Source: Verrucomicrobiales bacterium (GTDB lineage: Bacteria > Verrucomicrobiota > Verrucomicrobiia > Verrucomicrobiales > V1-33). From it: 11,482 nt of DNA. Below are positions 1 through 7,045 of the stretch, one piece after another. Each line of letters opens with the position of its first letter. Positions within the stretch are counted from its first letter, which is position 1. Position numbers and translations under genes: made by a program. Where the stretch lies: assembly GCA_028293305.1 (NCBI GenBank), contig JAQGPD010000485.1, positions 1 to 11,482 on the forward strand, written 5' to 3'. The notes under the pieces are model-generated. The model made no database searches. It saw only the letters and a list, made by a program, of their open reading frames with translations, and was not told the DNA's origin.

Positions 1-1
1 T

Positions 2-1204
2 AACGGATTCTATTGCGATGACGAATTCTCCTCGGTCGATGCCCCCTCGGCTTTGATGCGCGAGAACAAGGTCTTCCACCGCCAGCCGAACGGCGCGCCC
101 GACGTGCAGCCGTGGCATGCCTTCCACATCGAAAACGCAAAGTTCGTGGCCATGTTGGAAACGGTCGCCCGCGAGTCCGGCGTCGAGATCATTGATGGCA
201 AGGTCAACGGCTCCGAGCGCGGTCCCAAGGGCATCGCCGCCGTGCATCTGGAGGATGGACGAAAACTGGAGGCCGACTTTTTCATCGATGCCAGCGGCTT
301 CCGCAGCGAGTTGCTGGGCCGCGCTTTGGAGGAGCCTTTTGTCAGTTTCGACAAAACGCTGTTCTGCGACCGCGCCGTCGTGGGCGGCTGGGAACGCGGG
401 GACGAGACCATCCTTCCTTTCACCACCGCCGAACAAATGGACGCCGGCTGGTGCTGGCAAATCGAGCATGAACACCACATCAACCGTGGGTATGTCTACA
501 GCTCCCAGGCCATTTCCGACGACGAGGCCGCCGCGGAGTTTCTGAAAAAAAATCCCAAAGCCCCGGCGTCCCCGCGCGTGGTCAAGTTCCGCAGCGGTTG
601 TTATAAACGCATGTGGGTGGACAACGTCGTCGGCATTGGAAACGCCGGCGGTTTTGTCGAGCCCCTGGAAGCCACGGCCCTCATGATCGTGTGCTCGCAC
701 ACCCAGACGCTGGTGGATTTCCTCCTGCACAGCGAGCTGGAGCCCACTCCCTCCATGCGCGATCTCTACAATGACCTAACCGAAGGAACCTGGCATGATA
801 TCCGGGACTTCCTCGGCCTGCATTACAAGGTCAACACCGCGCCCGACACCCCGTTCTGGAAGCATTGCCGGGCTGACACCGATCTGTCAGGAATCGAGGG
901 CCTGCTGGACTTTTACCGCGAAAACGGCCCCACCGGATTCTGCCGCTACCGCATGCCCCGCAGCCAAAGCGACTTCGGGATCGAGGGCTATTTTGTCATG
1001 CTGGTGGGGAATCAGTATCCTTACAAAAAACGCCACCAGTCCACTCCCGCCGAACGCGCCGCCTGGGATGCCCACCGGGCGGAGCACATTCTCCGCGCCA
1101 AAACCGGAATCGATGTGAAGGAATCCCTCTTCTACGTCCGCCATCCCGGCTGGCAATGGAACGCCGACATGCCACGGCCGGCGTCCGTGCCGGGGGCACG
1201 TTAG
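2..1204 (+). CDS. Tryptophan-halogenase-like FAD-dependent oxidoreductase (5' truncated by window edge)
   Basis: The frame is open from base 2 to the TAG at 1202-1204 and gives 400 residues with no N-terminus. The FAD-binding GxGxxG region and the usual catalytic lysine region must lie to the left of the window. What remains matches the C-terminal part of flavin-dependent tryptophan halogenase-like proteins. There is a GWCWQIEHE block (fragment residues about 149-157) followed by a GYVYSS segment, then the family's GNAGGFVEPLEATAL block near fragment residue 213, which contacts the flavin. True tryptophan halogenases have WxWxIP where this protein has WxWxIE, so halogenation is doubtful. Related proteins occur in pigment-type clusters such as aryl polyene clusters and may be hydroxylases or oxidoreductases. 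The TTG/ATG at 53-58 is internal, because the upstream codons are open and protein-like. The fold family is confident; the reaction is not known. Confidence 0.85.
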   Translation, partial: NGFYCDDEFSSVDAPSALMRENKVFHRQPNGAPDVQPWHAFHIENAKFVAMLETVARESGVEIIDGKVNGSERGPKGIAAVHLEDGRKLEADFFIDASGFRSELLGRALEEPFVSFDKTLFCDRAVVGGWERGDETILPFTTAEQMDAGWCWQIEHEHHINRGYVYSSQAISDDEAAAEFLKKNPKAPASPRVVKFRSGCYKRMWVDNVVGIGNAGGFVEPLEATALMIVCSHTQTLVDFLLHSELEPTPSMRDLYNDLTEGTWHDIRDFLGLHYKVNTAPDTPFWKHCRADTDLSGIEGLLDFYRENGPTGFCRYRMPRSQSDFGIEGYFVMLVGNQYPYKKRHQSTPAERAAWDAHRAEHILRAKTGIDVKESLFYVRHPGWQWNADMPRPASVPGAR

Positions 1205-1260
1205 GAAGCCTGATCCGTTTTTTCCGAAATCCCAAAACCGTCCTGGACTTGGACGTTGCT

Positions 1261-1285
1261 TTGGCGCGCCCGGACGTCGTAAGCT
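1261..1285 (+). promoter_or_regulatory. Candidate promoter for the secreted hydrolase
   Basis: TTGGCG (1261-1266) is followed after 12 bases by GTAAGCT (1279-1285), 52 bases before the ATG at 1337. The spacing is too short for a standard sigma-70 promoter. However, a similarly built TTGACG-N11-GTAGTTCT lies on the other strand before the lipoprotein gene (5255 down to 5231). An alternative reading is TTGCTT (1256-1261), N18, TAAGCT, which is a weak sigma-70 match. This is a guess based on resemblance between two sites only. Confidence 0.2.
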
Positions 1286-1336
1286 GCGCGTGATTTCCGG
1301 CAGTCCTTCTTTTTTTAAATCCAATCCAGCCCGACC

Positions 1337-2218
1337 ATGCGTGCTCCCCATTTTGCTCTTCTCCCTTTCCTGGCAGGACTCCTCCTTTCGCCCGTCGCCA
1401 GCACCCTGCAGGCGGAAACGCCGGCCCCGCCAACCGCCGTCGCCGCCGCGGGTGACCTCAAGGATTTGCCTTACCGCAGTGGGGAAAACCTGGATGACTA
1501 TCAAAAATCCCGCTGCCGCCTGGACCTGTATCTTCCCCCGTCCGCGAAAAACTTCCCGACCCTCGTCTGGCTCCACGGCGGCGCGCTGACCGGCGGCGTG
1601 AAGGATGATCCCACCGTCGTCGCCGTGGCCCGGCACTTCGCCGCGTCCGGCATCGCCGTCGCCGCGGTGAATTATCGTCTCAGTCCGAAGGCCAAATTTC
1701 CCGCGTATCTTGATGACACCGCCGCCGCCTTTGCCTGGGTGAAAAACAACATCGCCGCCCACGGTGGAAATCCCGGACGGGTGTTTCTGGGTGGCCATTC
1801 CGCGGGCGGATATCTGGCGCTCATGATAGGAATGGATTCATCCTATCTGAAACCCTATGGCATGGACATCCCGGCCATCGCGGGACTCGTTCCCGTGGCG
1901 GGCCAGACCCTGACACATTACAGCATCCGTGAGGAACGCGGGCTGCCGAAGGACCGGATCTTCGCGGACGGCGCTTCGCCCCTGCACCATGTGCGCAAGG
2001 ACGCGCCACCCATGATTTTGTTATATGCCGAAAAGGACATGGCCCTGCGCGCGCAGGAAAACGAACTCCTCGCCGCCGCCCTGCGCCAGGCCGGGCACAC
2101 CGCCTTCACCATCCGCATGATCCCCGGACATGATCACGGCAGCGTGGGAAATGACCTCGCCAAACCCGGCGACGAGGGTTTCGAGGCGATCCTGAAATTT
2201 GTGCAATCCGTGCCCTGA
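1337..2218 (+). CDS. Secreted alpha/beta hydrolase (esterase/lipase, BD-FAE/Abhydrolase_3-like)
   Basis: This is a 293-residue protein, a usual length for small carboxylesterases. It starts with a typical Sec signal peptide (Arg near the N-terminus, a Leu/Pro/Ala-rich core, and a likely cleavage after an Ala around residue 26), so it should act in the periplasm or outside the cell. The serine-hydrolase machinery is complete: an HGG oxyanion motif at H80, the nucleophile elbow GHSAGG with Ser155, an acid at Asp234 in AEKDM, and His265 or His267 in the GHDHG segment. HGG together with GxSxGG is typical of the hormone-sensitive-lipase/kynurenine-formamidase-like branch, which hydrolyses carboxyl esters or amides. 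The substrate cannot be told from sequence. The ATG at 1337 is chosen because the signal peptide begins there; no Shine-Dalgarno sequence precedes it. It lies 132 bases after the flavoprotein gene, so it may have its own promoter. Confidence 0.9.
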   Translation: MRAPHFALLPFLAGLLLSPVASTLQAETPAPPTAVAAAGDLKDLPYRSGENLDDYQKSRCRLDLYLPPSAKNFPTLVWLHGGALTGGVKDDPTVVAVARHFAASGIAVAAVNYRLSPKAKFPAYLDDTAAAFAWVKNNIAAHGGNPGRVFLGGHSAGGYLALMIGMDSSYLKPYGMDIPAIAGLVPVAGQTLTHYSIREERGLPKDRIFADGASPLHHVRKDAPPMILLYAEKDMALRAQENELLAAALRQAGHTAFTIRMIPGHDHGSVGNDLAKPGDEGFEAILKFVQSVP

Positions 2219-2397
2219 AACGCGCGTGCAACTTTCCAGACGGAGGTTGGAGCGTCGTGCGGATTGGCACGGAACCGGCCGGGGCACCCGCCGGATTTCC
2301 TCCAAATCGGACATCTCATCCTATCTGGATGTCGCCGCGCAGGGCCGGCGCCGGGTGCGGGAGCCGACCGTGAAAAGCCCGGGCTGAAAACCGACGC

Positions 2398-2422
2398 GGG
2401 GCAGTTTGTTGAAATGAACTGC
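2398..2422 (+). promoter_or_regulatory. Possible leader hairpin and alternative pairing arm upstream of the methyltransferase
   Basis: GCAGTT (2401-2406) and AACTGC (2417-2422) form a perfect 6-bp stem with a 10-base loop. The overlapping segment GGGGCAGTTT (2398-2407) could instead pair with AAGCCACCCC (2455-2464), the 5' arm of the downstream terminator, as four G-C pairs, a 2x2 internal loop, then four pairs including one G-U. The two foldings exclude each other, as in attenuators. Pairing was judged by eye with no energy calculation. The rest of the gap (2219-2397) shows no gene or clear site to me. Confidence 0.25.
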
Positions 2423-2453
2423 ATCCAATCCGCCCCGGCATCCGCTATGGATT

Positions 2454-2482
2454 AAAGCCACCCCAGGCGGGGTGGCTTTTTT
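2454..2482 (+). terminator. Rho-independent terminator or attenuator just before the methyltransferase start
   Basis: A perfect 11-bp stem is formed by AAAGCCACCCC (2454-2464) and GGGGTGGCTTT (2469-2479), with the 4-base loop AGGC. The T-run continues to 2482, giving six T in a row (2477-2482). Read on the + strand this is a textbook intrinsic terminator. It could end transcripts from the hydrolase gene. However, it finishes only 14 bases before the ATG at 2497, leaving almost no room for a promoter after it, so it may instead sit in the methyltransferase leader as an attenuator. On the minus strand the T-tract is only three T before AATCC, so it is weak in that direction. Confidence 0.85.
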
Positions 2483-2496
2483 CCTGACCACCGCCC

Positions 2497-3531
2497 ATGA
2501 TCTCCCTCGACGACCTCATCGAAACCAATCTCGTTCCCGACGCGCTCATCCGCGCGGGCATCCGCCGGCTGCTGGCCGGGACCGTCCGCGAGCACACCAA
2601 AGCCGGGGTGGAGGAGCAGCAGGCGGCGATGATGGACTATGTGGCGGATTTGAAAATGCGGGGAATCGCCGAGCAAACCCAGGCCGCCAATGTGCAGCAC
2701 TATGAAGTGCCCACGCGGTTCTATCAACATTGCCTGGGCAAGCGGCTGAAATACAGTTCCGGACTGTGGCTGCAGGATACGCAAACCCTGGATCAGGCGG
2801 AGGAGAACATGCTGGCGCTAACGTGCCGCCGCGCGGACCTGACGGACGGCCACAGCATCCTGGAAATGGGCTGCGGCTGGGGCTCGCTGTCGCTGTGGAT
2901 GGCGGAGCACTATCCAAATTCCCGCATCACCGCGGTGTCCAACAGCAGGACGCAGAAAGAGCATATCGACGCCGTGGCGGCCGCGAAGGGATTTAAAAAT
3001 CTGACCATTGTCACCTGCGACATGAACGTCTTCGACACGGCCGACCGCTTCGACCGCGCGGTCAGTGTGGAGATGTTCGAGCACATGAAAAACTATCAAA
3101 AGCTTCTCGCCAAAGCCGCCACGTGGCTGGTGCCGGGCGGGAGGTTGTTTGTGCATATTTTCACCCACCGCGTCTTTTCCTATCACTTTGTGGACCGGGG
3201 GCCGTCCGACTGGATGACGCGTTATTTTTTCGCCGGAGGCCAGATGCCGGCGGATGGCCTGCTGCATTATTTCCAGGACGATCTGCGGCTGGAGGAGCAC
3301 TGGGCCGTGAATGGCCAGCATTACGAAAAAACCGCCAATGCCTGGCTGGAAAACATGGATGCCCACCGCGCGGAAATTTTGCCGCTGTTCGAGGCCACCT
3401 ACGGCGCGGGACAGGTGAATAAATGGTGGGCGTATTGGCGCGTCTTTTACATGTCCTGCGCGGAGCTCTGGGGCTACCGCGACGGCAATGAATGGCTGGT
3501 TTCCCACTACCGGTTCCGCAAACCGGAATGA
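2497..3531 (+). CDS. SAM-dependent methyltransferase, CFA-synthase / coclaurine N-methyltransferase-like
   Basis: This 344-residue class I methyltransferase is of the cyclopropane-fatty-acid-synthase family. The N-terminal helical part (residues 1-70) leads into a YEVPTRFYQHCLG segment, then the SAM-binding loop LEMGCGWGS (from about residue 122). The catalytic stretch VEMFEHMKNY carries Glu192, Glu195 and His196. After it come a THRVFSYHF segment, DWMTRYFF, LLHYFQDD and a C-terminal region ending in VSHYRF. By recall this order and wording track plant (S)-coclaurine N-methyltransferase end to end more closely than E. coli Cfa, including the residues matching the plant E204/E207/H208 triad. 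The substrate could be a small amine or a membrane lipid; sequence alone does not decide. No signal peptide is seen, so it should be cytoplasmic. No Shine-Dalgarno is present, and a strong terminator hairpin lies 14 bases upstream. The gene is convergent with the lipoprotein gene, 28 bases away. Confidence 0.9.
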   Translation: MISLDDLIETNLVPDALIRAGIRRLLAGTVREHTKAGVEEQQAAMMDYVADLKMRGIAEQTQAANVQHYEVPTRFYQHCLGKRLKYSSGLWLQDTQTLDQAEENMLALTCRRADLTDGHSILEMGCGWGSLSLWMAEHYPNSRITAVSNSRTQKEHIDAVAAAKGFKNLTIVTCDMNVFDTADRFDRAVSVEMFEHMKNYQKLLAKAATWLVPGGRLFVHIFTHRVFSYHFVDRGPSDWMTRYFFAGGQMPADGLLHYFQDDLRLEEHWAVNGQHYEKTANAWLENMDAHRAEILPLFEATYGAGQVNKWWAYWRVFYMSCAELWGYRDGNEWLVSHYRFRKPE

Positions 3532-3559
3532 TGCCGGGGGCGGGGCCGGAGCGTGCGTT

Positions 3560-5200
3560 TCAGTTCGACCCGCGCGCCAGGTGCAGTTTCAAAATGCGGA
3601 TCACTTCGGCGATGCCTTCGGGGCTTTGATGGCCGCTGTGATTTGACGGGATGATGAGTTCGCTGGCGGCTCCTGGCAAATGGCTGCTTTTGTAAGGAAC
3701 GAAGCCGTCGCTGCCCTCTTCGGGATGCAGCTTCGCCTTCGCTTGGCCGCGGTCGCCCATGATGCTGTGATAGGGAATGCGCGGGGAAATGGGCAGGCTG
3801 TCCACCGTTCTCACGAAACTGTTGGTGGGAGTCAGGGTATCGATGCTGGTGGGCAGGGTTTCATAAGCCAGGCCGCCTTCCGAAAGCGTCACGATCTGGC
3901 GCAGGGCGTCCCCGATTTGAATCATGGTCTGGGGCACCTTCACGAGTTTTCTTCCGATGCGGCCGATCCATCCCCCCGCCATGTCCGCGCCGCGGTGGGG
4001 CGTGCAGATGAAGATGGCGCGGGAGATGTCAGGACGGGCGTTGAAGATGAACATATCCTCCATCAGTTTTTTCTCGCGGGGGGACATGTCGATGCGTGCC
4101 GGCTTGTCGTGGAAGTAGGCTTCCCACACGGAATCCCCGGTGCTGGTGATCATGAGCTTCCCTATCATTCCTCCCATGCTGTGGCCGACATAGACGATGG
4201 GTTTATGGTTCGGGTAAACAGTTTTGATCCTATCCAGCTCCTGTCTCAGCAGAGCCGCGGAATAGGGATAGGGATAACCACTGGGGTAGGAGTAGGCCCA
4301 GATTTGATATTTTTTCCGGATCAGCGGGTCGGCGCGCAGCGCGTTCACCATCGGCACCCAGGTCGCGGGCGTGTCCAGCAGGCCGTGGACGAGCAGCAGG
4401 GGGATGCGGTCCGGATCGTAGGGGCGCAGGCGGGAGAGGCGGGCGGTTTCGGCATATTTGTCAGGATCAAGGAGGCGGACCAGTCCCAGTTTTTCCGGGC
4501 GTTCCCGCGTCAGGAGCACCGCCAGCGGGGTGGTGAAGTCGGCCGCCAGAGGGTAGGTGTGGGAACCCACCGTCACGGTTTCCTCGTCGAGCGGATCGTG
4601 GAAGGAGACCTCGCAGACGTTTCCTTTGAACCGGGCGACCGCGGACACGCCATAGTAGGTGCGGGCCTGGCTGAAGGTGGCTTTGTAGTTGGTTTTTTCC
4701 GTCCTTCCGATGGCTACCAGCGACGCGCCAAGTCCGTCCCTCACGGCCATGTGCTGCAGATAGTCGCCGCCCACCTGCACCTGGTCGGAGGGCAGGAATT
4801 CAAAGGTATTGGGGCGCCAACCGGCCCGGGGCACAGACTTCGAGGTGAATTGATAGCGGCCGAAGACCATGGGGGCGTCCCACGATTGATAGTTCCGCGC
4901 GCGGATCAGCGAGAACATGCGCTCCAAGGCGAAATTGTAAGCGCGGCGGGTGGCTTCGGACTTTGGATTTTTCTCGAGGTCGCGGCTGAGGGACTGCAGC
5001 GAGGCGAGGTAGGACTCGCCGGCGCGGGACGGGTCGGCTTTTTCGTATTTGGTGGCTTCGCGGAAGGCTTTGGTATGGGAATCAATGTCCACGGAAACCT
5101 CCGGACTGAGCTTGAAGACCGGATTGACCTCCTTCAGCACGGCGATGCGGGAGCAGCCGCAAAGGGTCAGAATGACGAGCAAAAAAACAGGTAATCGCAT
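3560..5200 (-). CDS. Lipoprotein alpha/beta hydrolase (lipase/esterase family)
   Basis: This 546-residue protein starts with a lipoprotein signal peptide whose lipobox is LCGC, so Cys16 is the likely lipidated residue and the protein is membrane-anchored on the periplasmic side. Residues 20 to about 265 form a long N-terminal region I do not recognise, which may hold substrate-binding or partner functions. The hydrolase core follows: oxyanion region LLLVHGLLD (His272-Gly273), nucleophile elbow GHSMGG with Ser341, a likely acid Asp498 in GSDGFVPY, and a histidine at 521 or 524 in the SNHSGH segment near the C-terminus. The core is like the PGAP1/triacylglycerol-lipase group, which act on lipid or other esters; the true substrate is unknown. 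The start ATG at 5200 is supported by the signal peptide. It is transcribed divergently from rseP across a 231-base gap and converges on the methyltransferase gene. Confidence 0.88.
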   Translation of the reverse strand: MRLPVFLLVILTLCGCSRIAVLKEVNPVFKLSPEVSVDIDSHTKAFREATKYEKADPSRAGESYLASLQSLSRDLEKNPKSEATRRAYNFALERMFSLIRARNYQSWDAPMVFGRYQFTSKSVPRAGWRPNTFEFLPSDQVQVGGDYLQHMAVRDGLGASLVAIGRTEKTNYKATFSQARTYYGVSAVARFKGNVCEVSFHDPLDEETVTVGSHTYPLAADFTTPLAVLLTRERPEKLGLVRLLDPDKYAETARLSRLRPYDPDRIPLLLVHGLLDTPATWVPMVNALRADPLIRKKYQIWAYSYPSGYPYPYSAALLRQELDRIKTVYPNHKPIVYVGHSMGGMIGKLMITSTGDSVWEAYFHDKPARIDMSPREKKLMEDMFIFNARPDISRAIFICTPHRGADMAGGWIGRIGRKLVKVPQTMIQIGDALRQIVTLSEGGLAYETLPTSIDTLTPTNSFVRTVDSLPISPRIPYHSIMGDRGQAKAKLHPEEGSDGFVPYKSSHLPGAASELIIPSNHSGHQSPEGIAEVIRILKLHLARGSN

Positions 5201-5230
5201 GGTAAATGAACGGGGTTCGGCTGACGGTCC

Positions 5231-5255
5231 AGAACTACGCCTGCGGCGGCGTCAA
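5231..5255 (-). promoter_or_regulatory. Candidate promoter for the lipoprotein hydrolase
   Basis: Read on the minus strand, TTGACG (5255-5250) is followed after 11 bases by GTAGTTCT (5238-5231), about 30 bases before the ATG. TTGACG matches five of six bases of the sigma-70 -35 box, but no good -10 lies at 16-18 bases. The short-spaced form resembles the site at 1261-1285. Call made by eye. Confidence 0.25.
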
Positions 5256-5315
5256 TCCACCGCAATTTAATGACCAATCCCGGAAGGTGTCGGCGCTTCC
5301 GATTCATACGGGCAA

Positions 5316-5343
5316 TTGCATCCCGCAAAACCCATGCTAAACT
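5316..5343 (+). promoter_or_regulatory. Candidate extended -10 promoter for rseP
   Basis: TTGCAT (5316-5321), 16 bases, then TAAACT (5338-5343), preceded by TGC, which gives an extended -10 (TGn). The -35 matches three of six consensus bases and the -10 four of six. It lies about 90 bases before the rseP ATG and is the best sigma-70-like site I can find in the 5201-5431 divergent gap. Confidence 0.3.
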
Positions 5344-5348
5344 GTATG

Positions 5349-5364
5349 GAAATTCGAATATTTC
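5349..5364. promoter_or_regulatory. Short inverted repeat, possible operator
   Basis: GAAAT (5349-5353), six bases, then ATTTC (5360-5364) form a dyad. It would sit at or just after the start point of the candidate promoter at 5316-5343. Arms of five bases can arise by chance in AT-rich spots, so this is weak. Confidence 0.15.
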
Positions 5365-5431
5365 GGGTTTTCAGAGCCCCTCCTTCCATCCCTTCCGTTC
5401 CGCCCGCCCCCGCGCCCCTTTTCCCCTTCCT

Positions 5432-6946
5432 ATGACCGAAGTTCTTTCCGTGCTCCGCTTTATCGGCACCATGCTCCTGGTGCTGCTGGTTTTCAACTTC
5501 ATCATATTGGTTCATGAATGGGGCCACTTCCTCGCGGCCCGCTGGCGGGGATTGAAGATTGAGAAATTCCAAATCTGGATGGGAAATCCCATTTGGAAAA
5601 AAACCTACAACGGCGTGCAATACGGCCTTGGCTGGTTGCCCATCGGCGGTTTTGTCGCCCTGCCGCAAATGGCTCCCATGGAAGCCATCGAAGGAAAAAC
5701 CGATGGAAAAGCGGAGCGTCTGGCCCCGATCAAACCCATCGATAAAATCATCGTCGCCTTTGCCGGCCCGCTCTTCAGCGCCCTGCTCGCGCTCTTTTTC
5801 GCGGTGCTCGTCAGCATCGTCGGCAAGCCCCAGCACCCCTCCGAGCGCACAACGGTCATCGGTTATATGGACCCGGACCGGGCCGCGGCGAAGTCCGATC
5901 TGAAGCTGGGCGACAAGATTCTCCAGATTGATGGCAAGACCGTCACAACCTTCACCGGCATTTACGGCAGCGTGCAATGGGCTATCGCCTCCAGCCAGAA
6001 AAATCCTATCGAATTCCTCATCGAGCGCCCCGGCCAGCCCGCTCCCATCGTGGTGAAAGTGAACGCGGATATGTCCTCGGATCCCGACTTCGTGACGCAT
6101 GAGAAAAAGACCTGGTGGGAAAAAACCATCGGCCGTCCCCCGCTTCGCCGCGTCGGCATCGCGGCCCCGATGGATTGCAAGGTCGAAGCCATCACCGTGG
6201 GCAGCCCCGCCGCCGAGGCAGGTTTCGAGAAAGGCGACATCATCACCAAAATCGCTGGCCAGCCGGTGATGAATTCATACATGGCCCTGGAAAACCTGGC
6301 GGAAAAAGGCGGCGGAAAACCCATCGCGCTCACCGCTCTCCGCGCCGGCAAGGAAGTCGAACTCACCCTGACGCCACGTGCCCCCTTGGAACCTTCCGAT
6401 ATCACCCGGCCCCTCACGGGAATCAGCTATGAGCTGACTGATCCCAAAGCCATCGTGATGGATAAGCCGAATCCCTTCCGTCTGGTTTACACCGCCGGCG
6501 CGAACACGGTTTCCACTTTGTATGCTCTTTTCAGCCCCAGTTCGCACGTGAAACCCGCCCACATGAACGGGCCGGTCGGGATTTTGAATTTGTATTATAA
6601 CATTTTCCAGAGTGAACACGCCATCCGCCTCGTTCTTTACTTCAGCGTTATTCTGAATGTCAGCCTGGCTTTGTTCAACCTGCTGCCGCTGCCGGTCCTG
6701 GATGGCGGCCATATTACTTTTGGCCTCATGGAAATGATCCGGGGCAAAGCTGCCAATTTGAAGATACTCGAATACCTCCAAGTGGCCTGCGTGCTCATGC
6801 TGCTGGGCTTTGTGGTCTTCGTCTCGCTGAAGGATGTTGGCGGCATCGCGGAGAATAGCGGAGGCAAAGGCAAGGAGCTCAAATTCGGTCCGCCCGTGCC
6901 GCCCGTCGCCCCCACGCCGGTGCCTTTGCCGGCCGCTCCGAATTGA
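5432..6946 (+). CDS. rseP: RseP-type site-2 (M50) intramembrane zinc protease
   Basis: This 504-residue protein matches the RseP architecture; E. coli RseP is about 450. The first membrane segment (about residues 10-28) carries the zinc motif HEWGH (His28, Glu29, His32). A second membrane segment covers about 107-131. Two PDZ domains lie at about 140-225 and 250-325. The final membrane segments hold NLLPLPVLDGG, with Asp424 as the third zinc ligand. RseP cleaves anti-sigma factors and leftover signal peptides within the inner membrane. The C-terminal tail (about the last 30 residues) is rich in Gly, Pro and Val and is an extension beyond the usual end. ATG 5432 is chosen over the in-frame ATG at 5270 because it puts the zinc motif at the usual distance from the start, and the extra 54 codons look non-coding. 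ispG follows after about 100 bases and is probably co-transcribed. Confidence 0.95.
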   Translation: MTEVLSVLRFIGTMLLVLLVFNFIILVHEWGHFLAARWRGLKIEKFQIWMGNPIWKKTYNGVQYGLGWLPIGGFVALPQMAPMEAIEGKTDGKAERLAPIKPIDKIIVAFAGPLFSALLALFFAVLVSIVGKPQHPSERTTVIGYMDPDRAAAKSDLKLGDKILQIDGKTVTTFTGIYGSVQWAIASSQKNPIEFLIERPGQPAPIVVKVNADMSSDPDFVTHEKKTWWEKTIGRPPLRRVGIAAPMDCKVEAITVGSPAAEAGFEKGDIITKIAGQPVMNSYMALENLAEKGGGKPIALTALRAGKEVELTLTPRAPLEPSDITRPLTGISYELTDPKAIVMDKPNPFRLVYTAGANTVSTLYALFSPSSHVKPAHMNGPVGILNLYYNIFQSEHAIRLVLYFSVILNVSLALFNLLPLPVLDGGHITFGLMEMIRGKAANLKILEYLQVACVLMLLGFVVFVSLKDVGGIAENSGGKGKELKFGPPVPPVAPTPVPLPAAPN

Positions 6947-7045
6947 GGCCCGCCGCCGGTCTTTCCACCTTGCATCGCCGGGCCGATTGCGGTCCTGGTA
7001 AGGTGCATTTCCTCCCGAACCGATGCTGCCGTGAACGCTTCCTCC

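Noticed and set aside
887..1798. A 303-codon minus-strand frame over the flavoprotein end and hydrolase start
   Set aside because: It is antisense to conserved blocks of both genes, with low-complexity Gly/Arg-rich composition.
2264..2455. A small 63-codon + strand frame in the gap before the methyltransferase
   Set aside because: It has no start signal or recognisable protein character, and it ends inside the terminator stem.
3680..5194. A 504-codon open frame on the + strand opposite the lipoprotein hydrolase
   Set aside because: It mirrors the minus-strand gene, is His/Gly/Arg-rich with no recognisable domain, and the opposite strand has a lipobox and a full catalytic set. High GC makes long antisense frames common.
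5270..5431. An N-terminal extension of RseP from an upstream in-frame ATG
   Set aside because: The 54 extra residues are Arg/Ser/Pro-rich, unlike any RseP N-terminus, and would cover the likely promoter. ATG 5432 puts HEWGH at the usual position.
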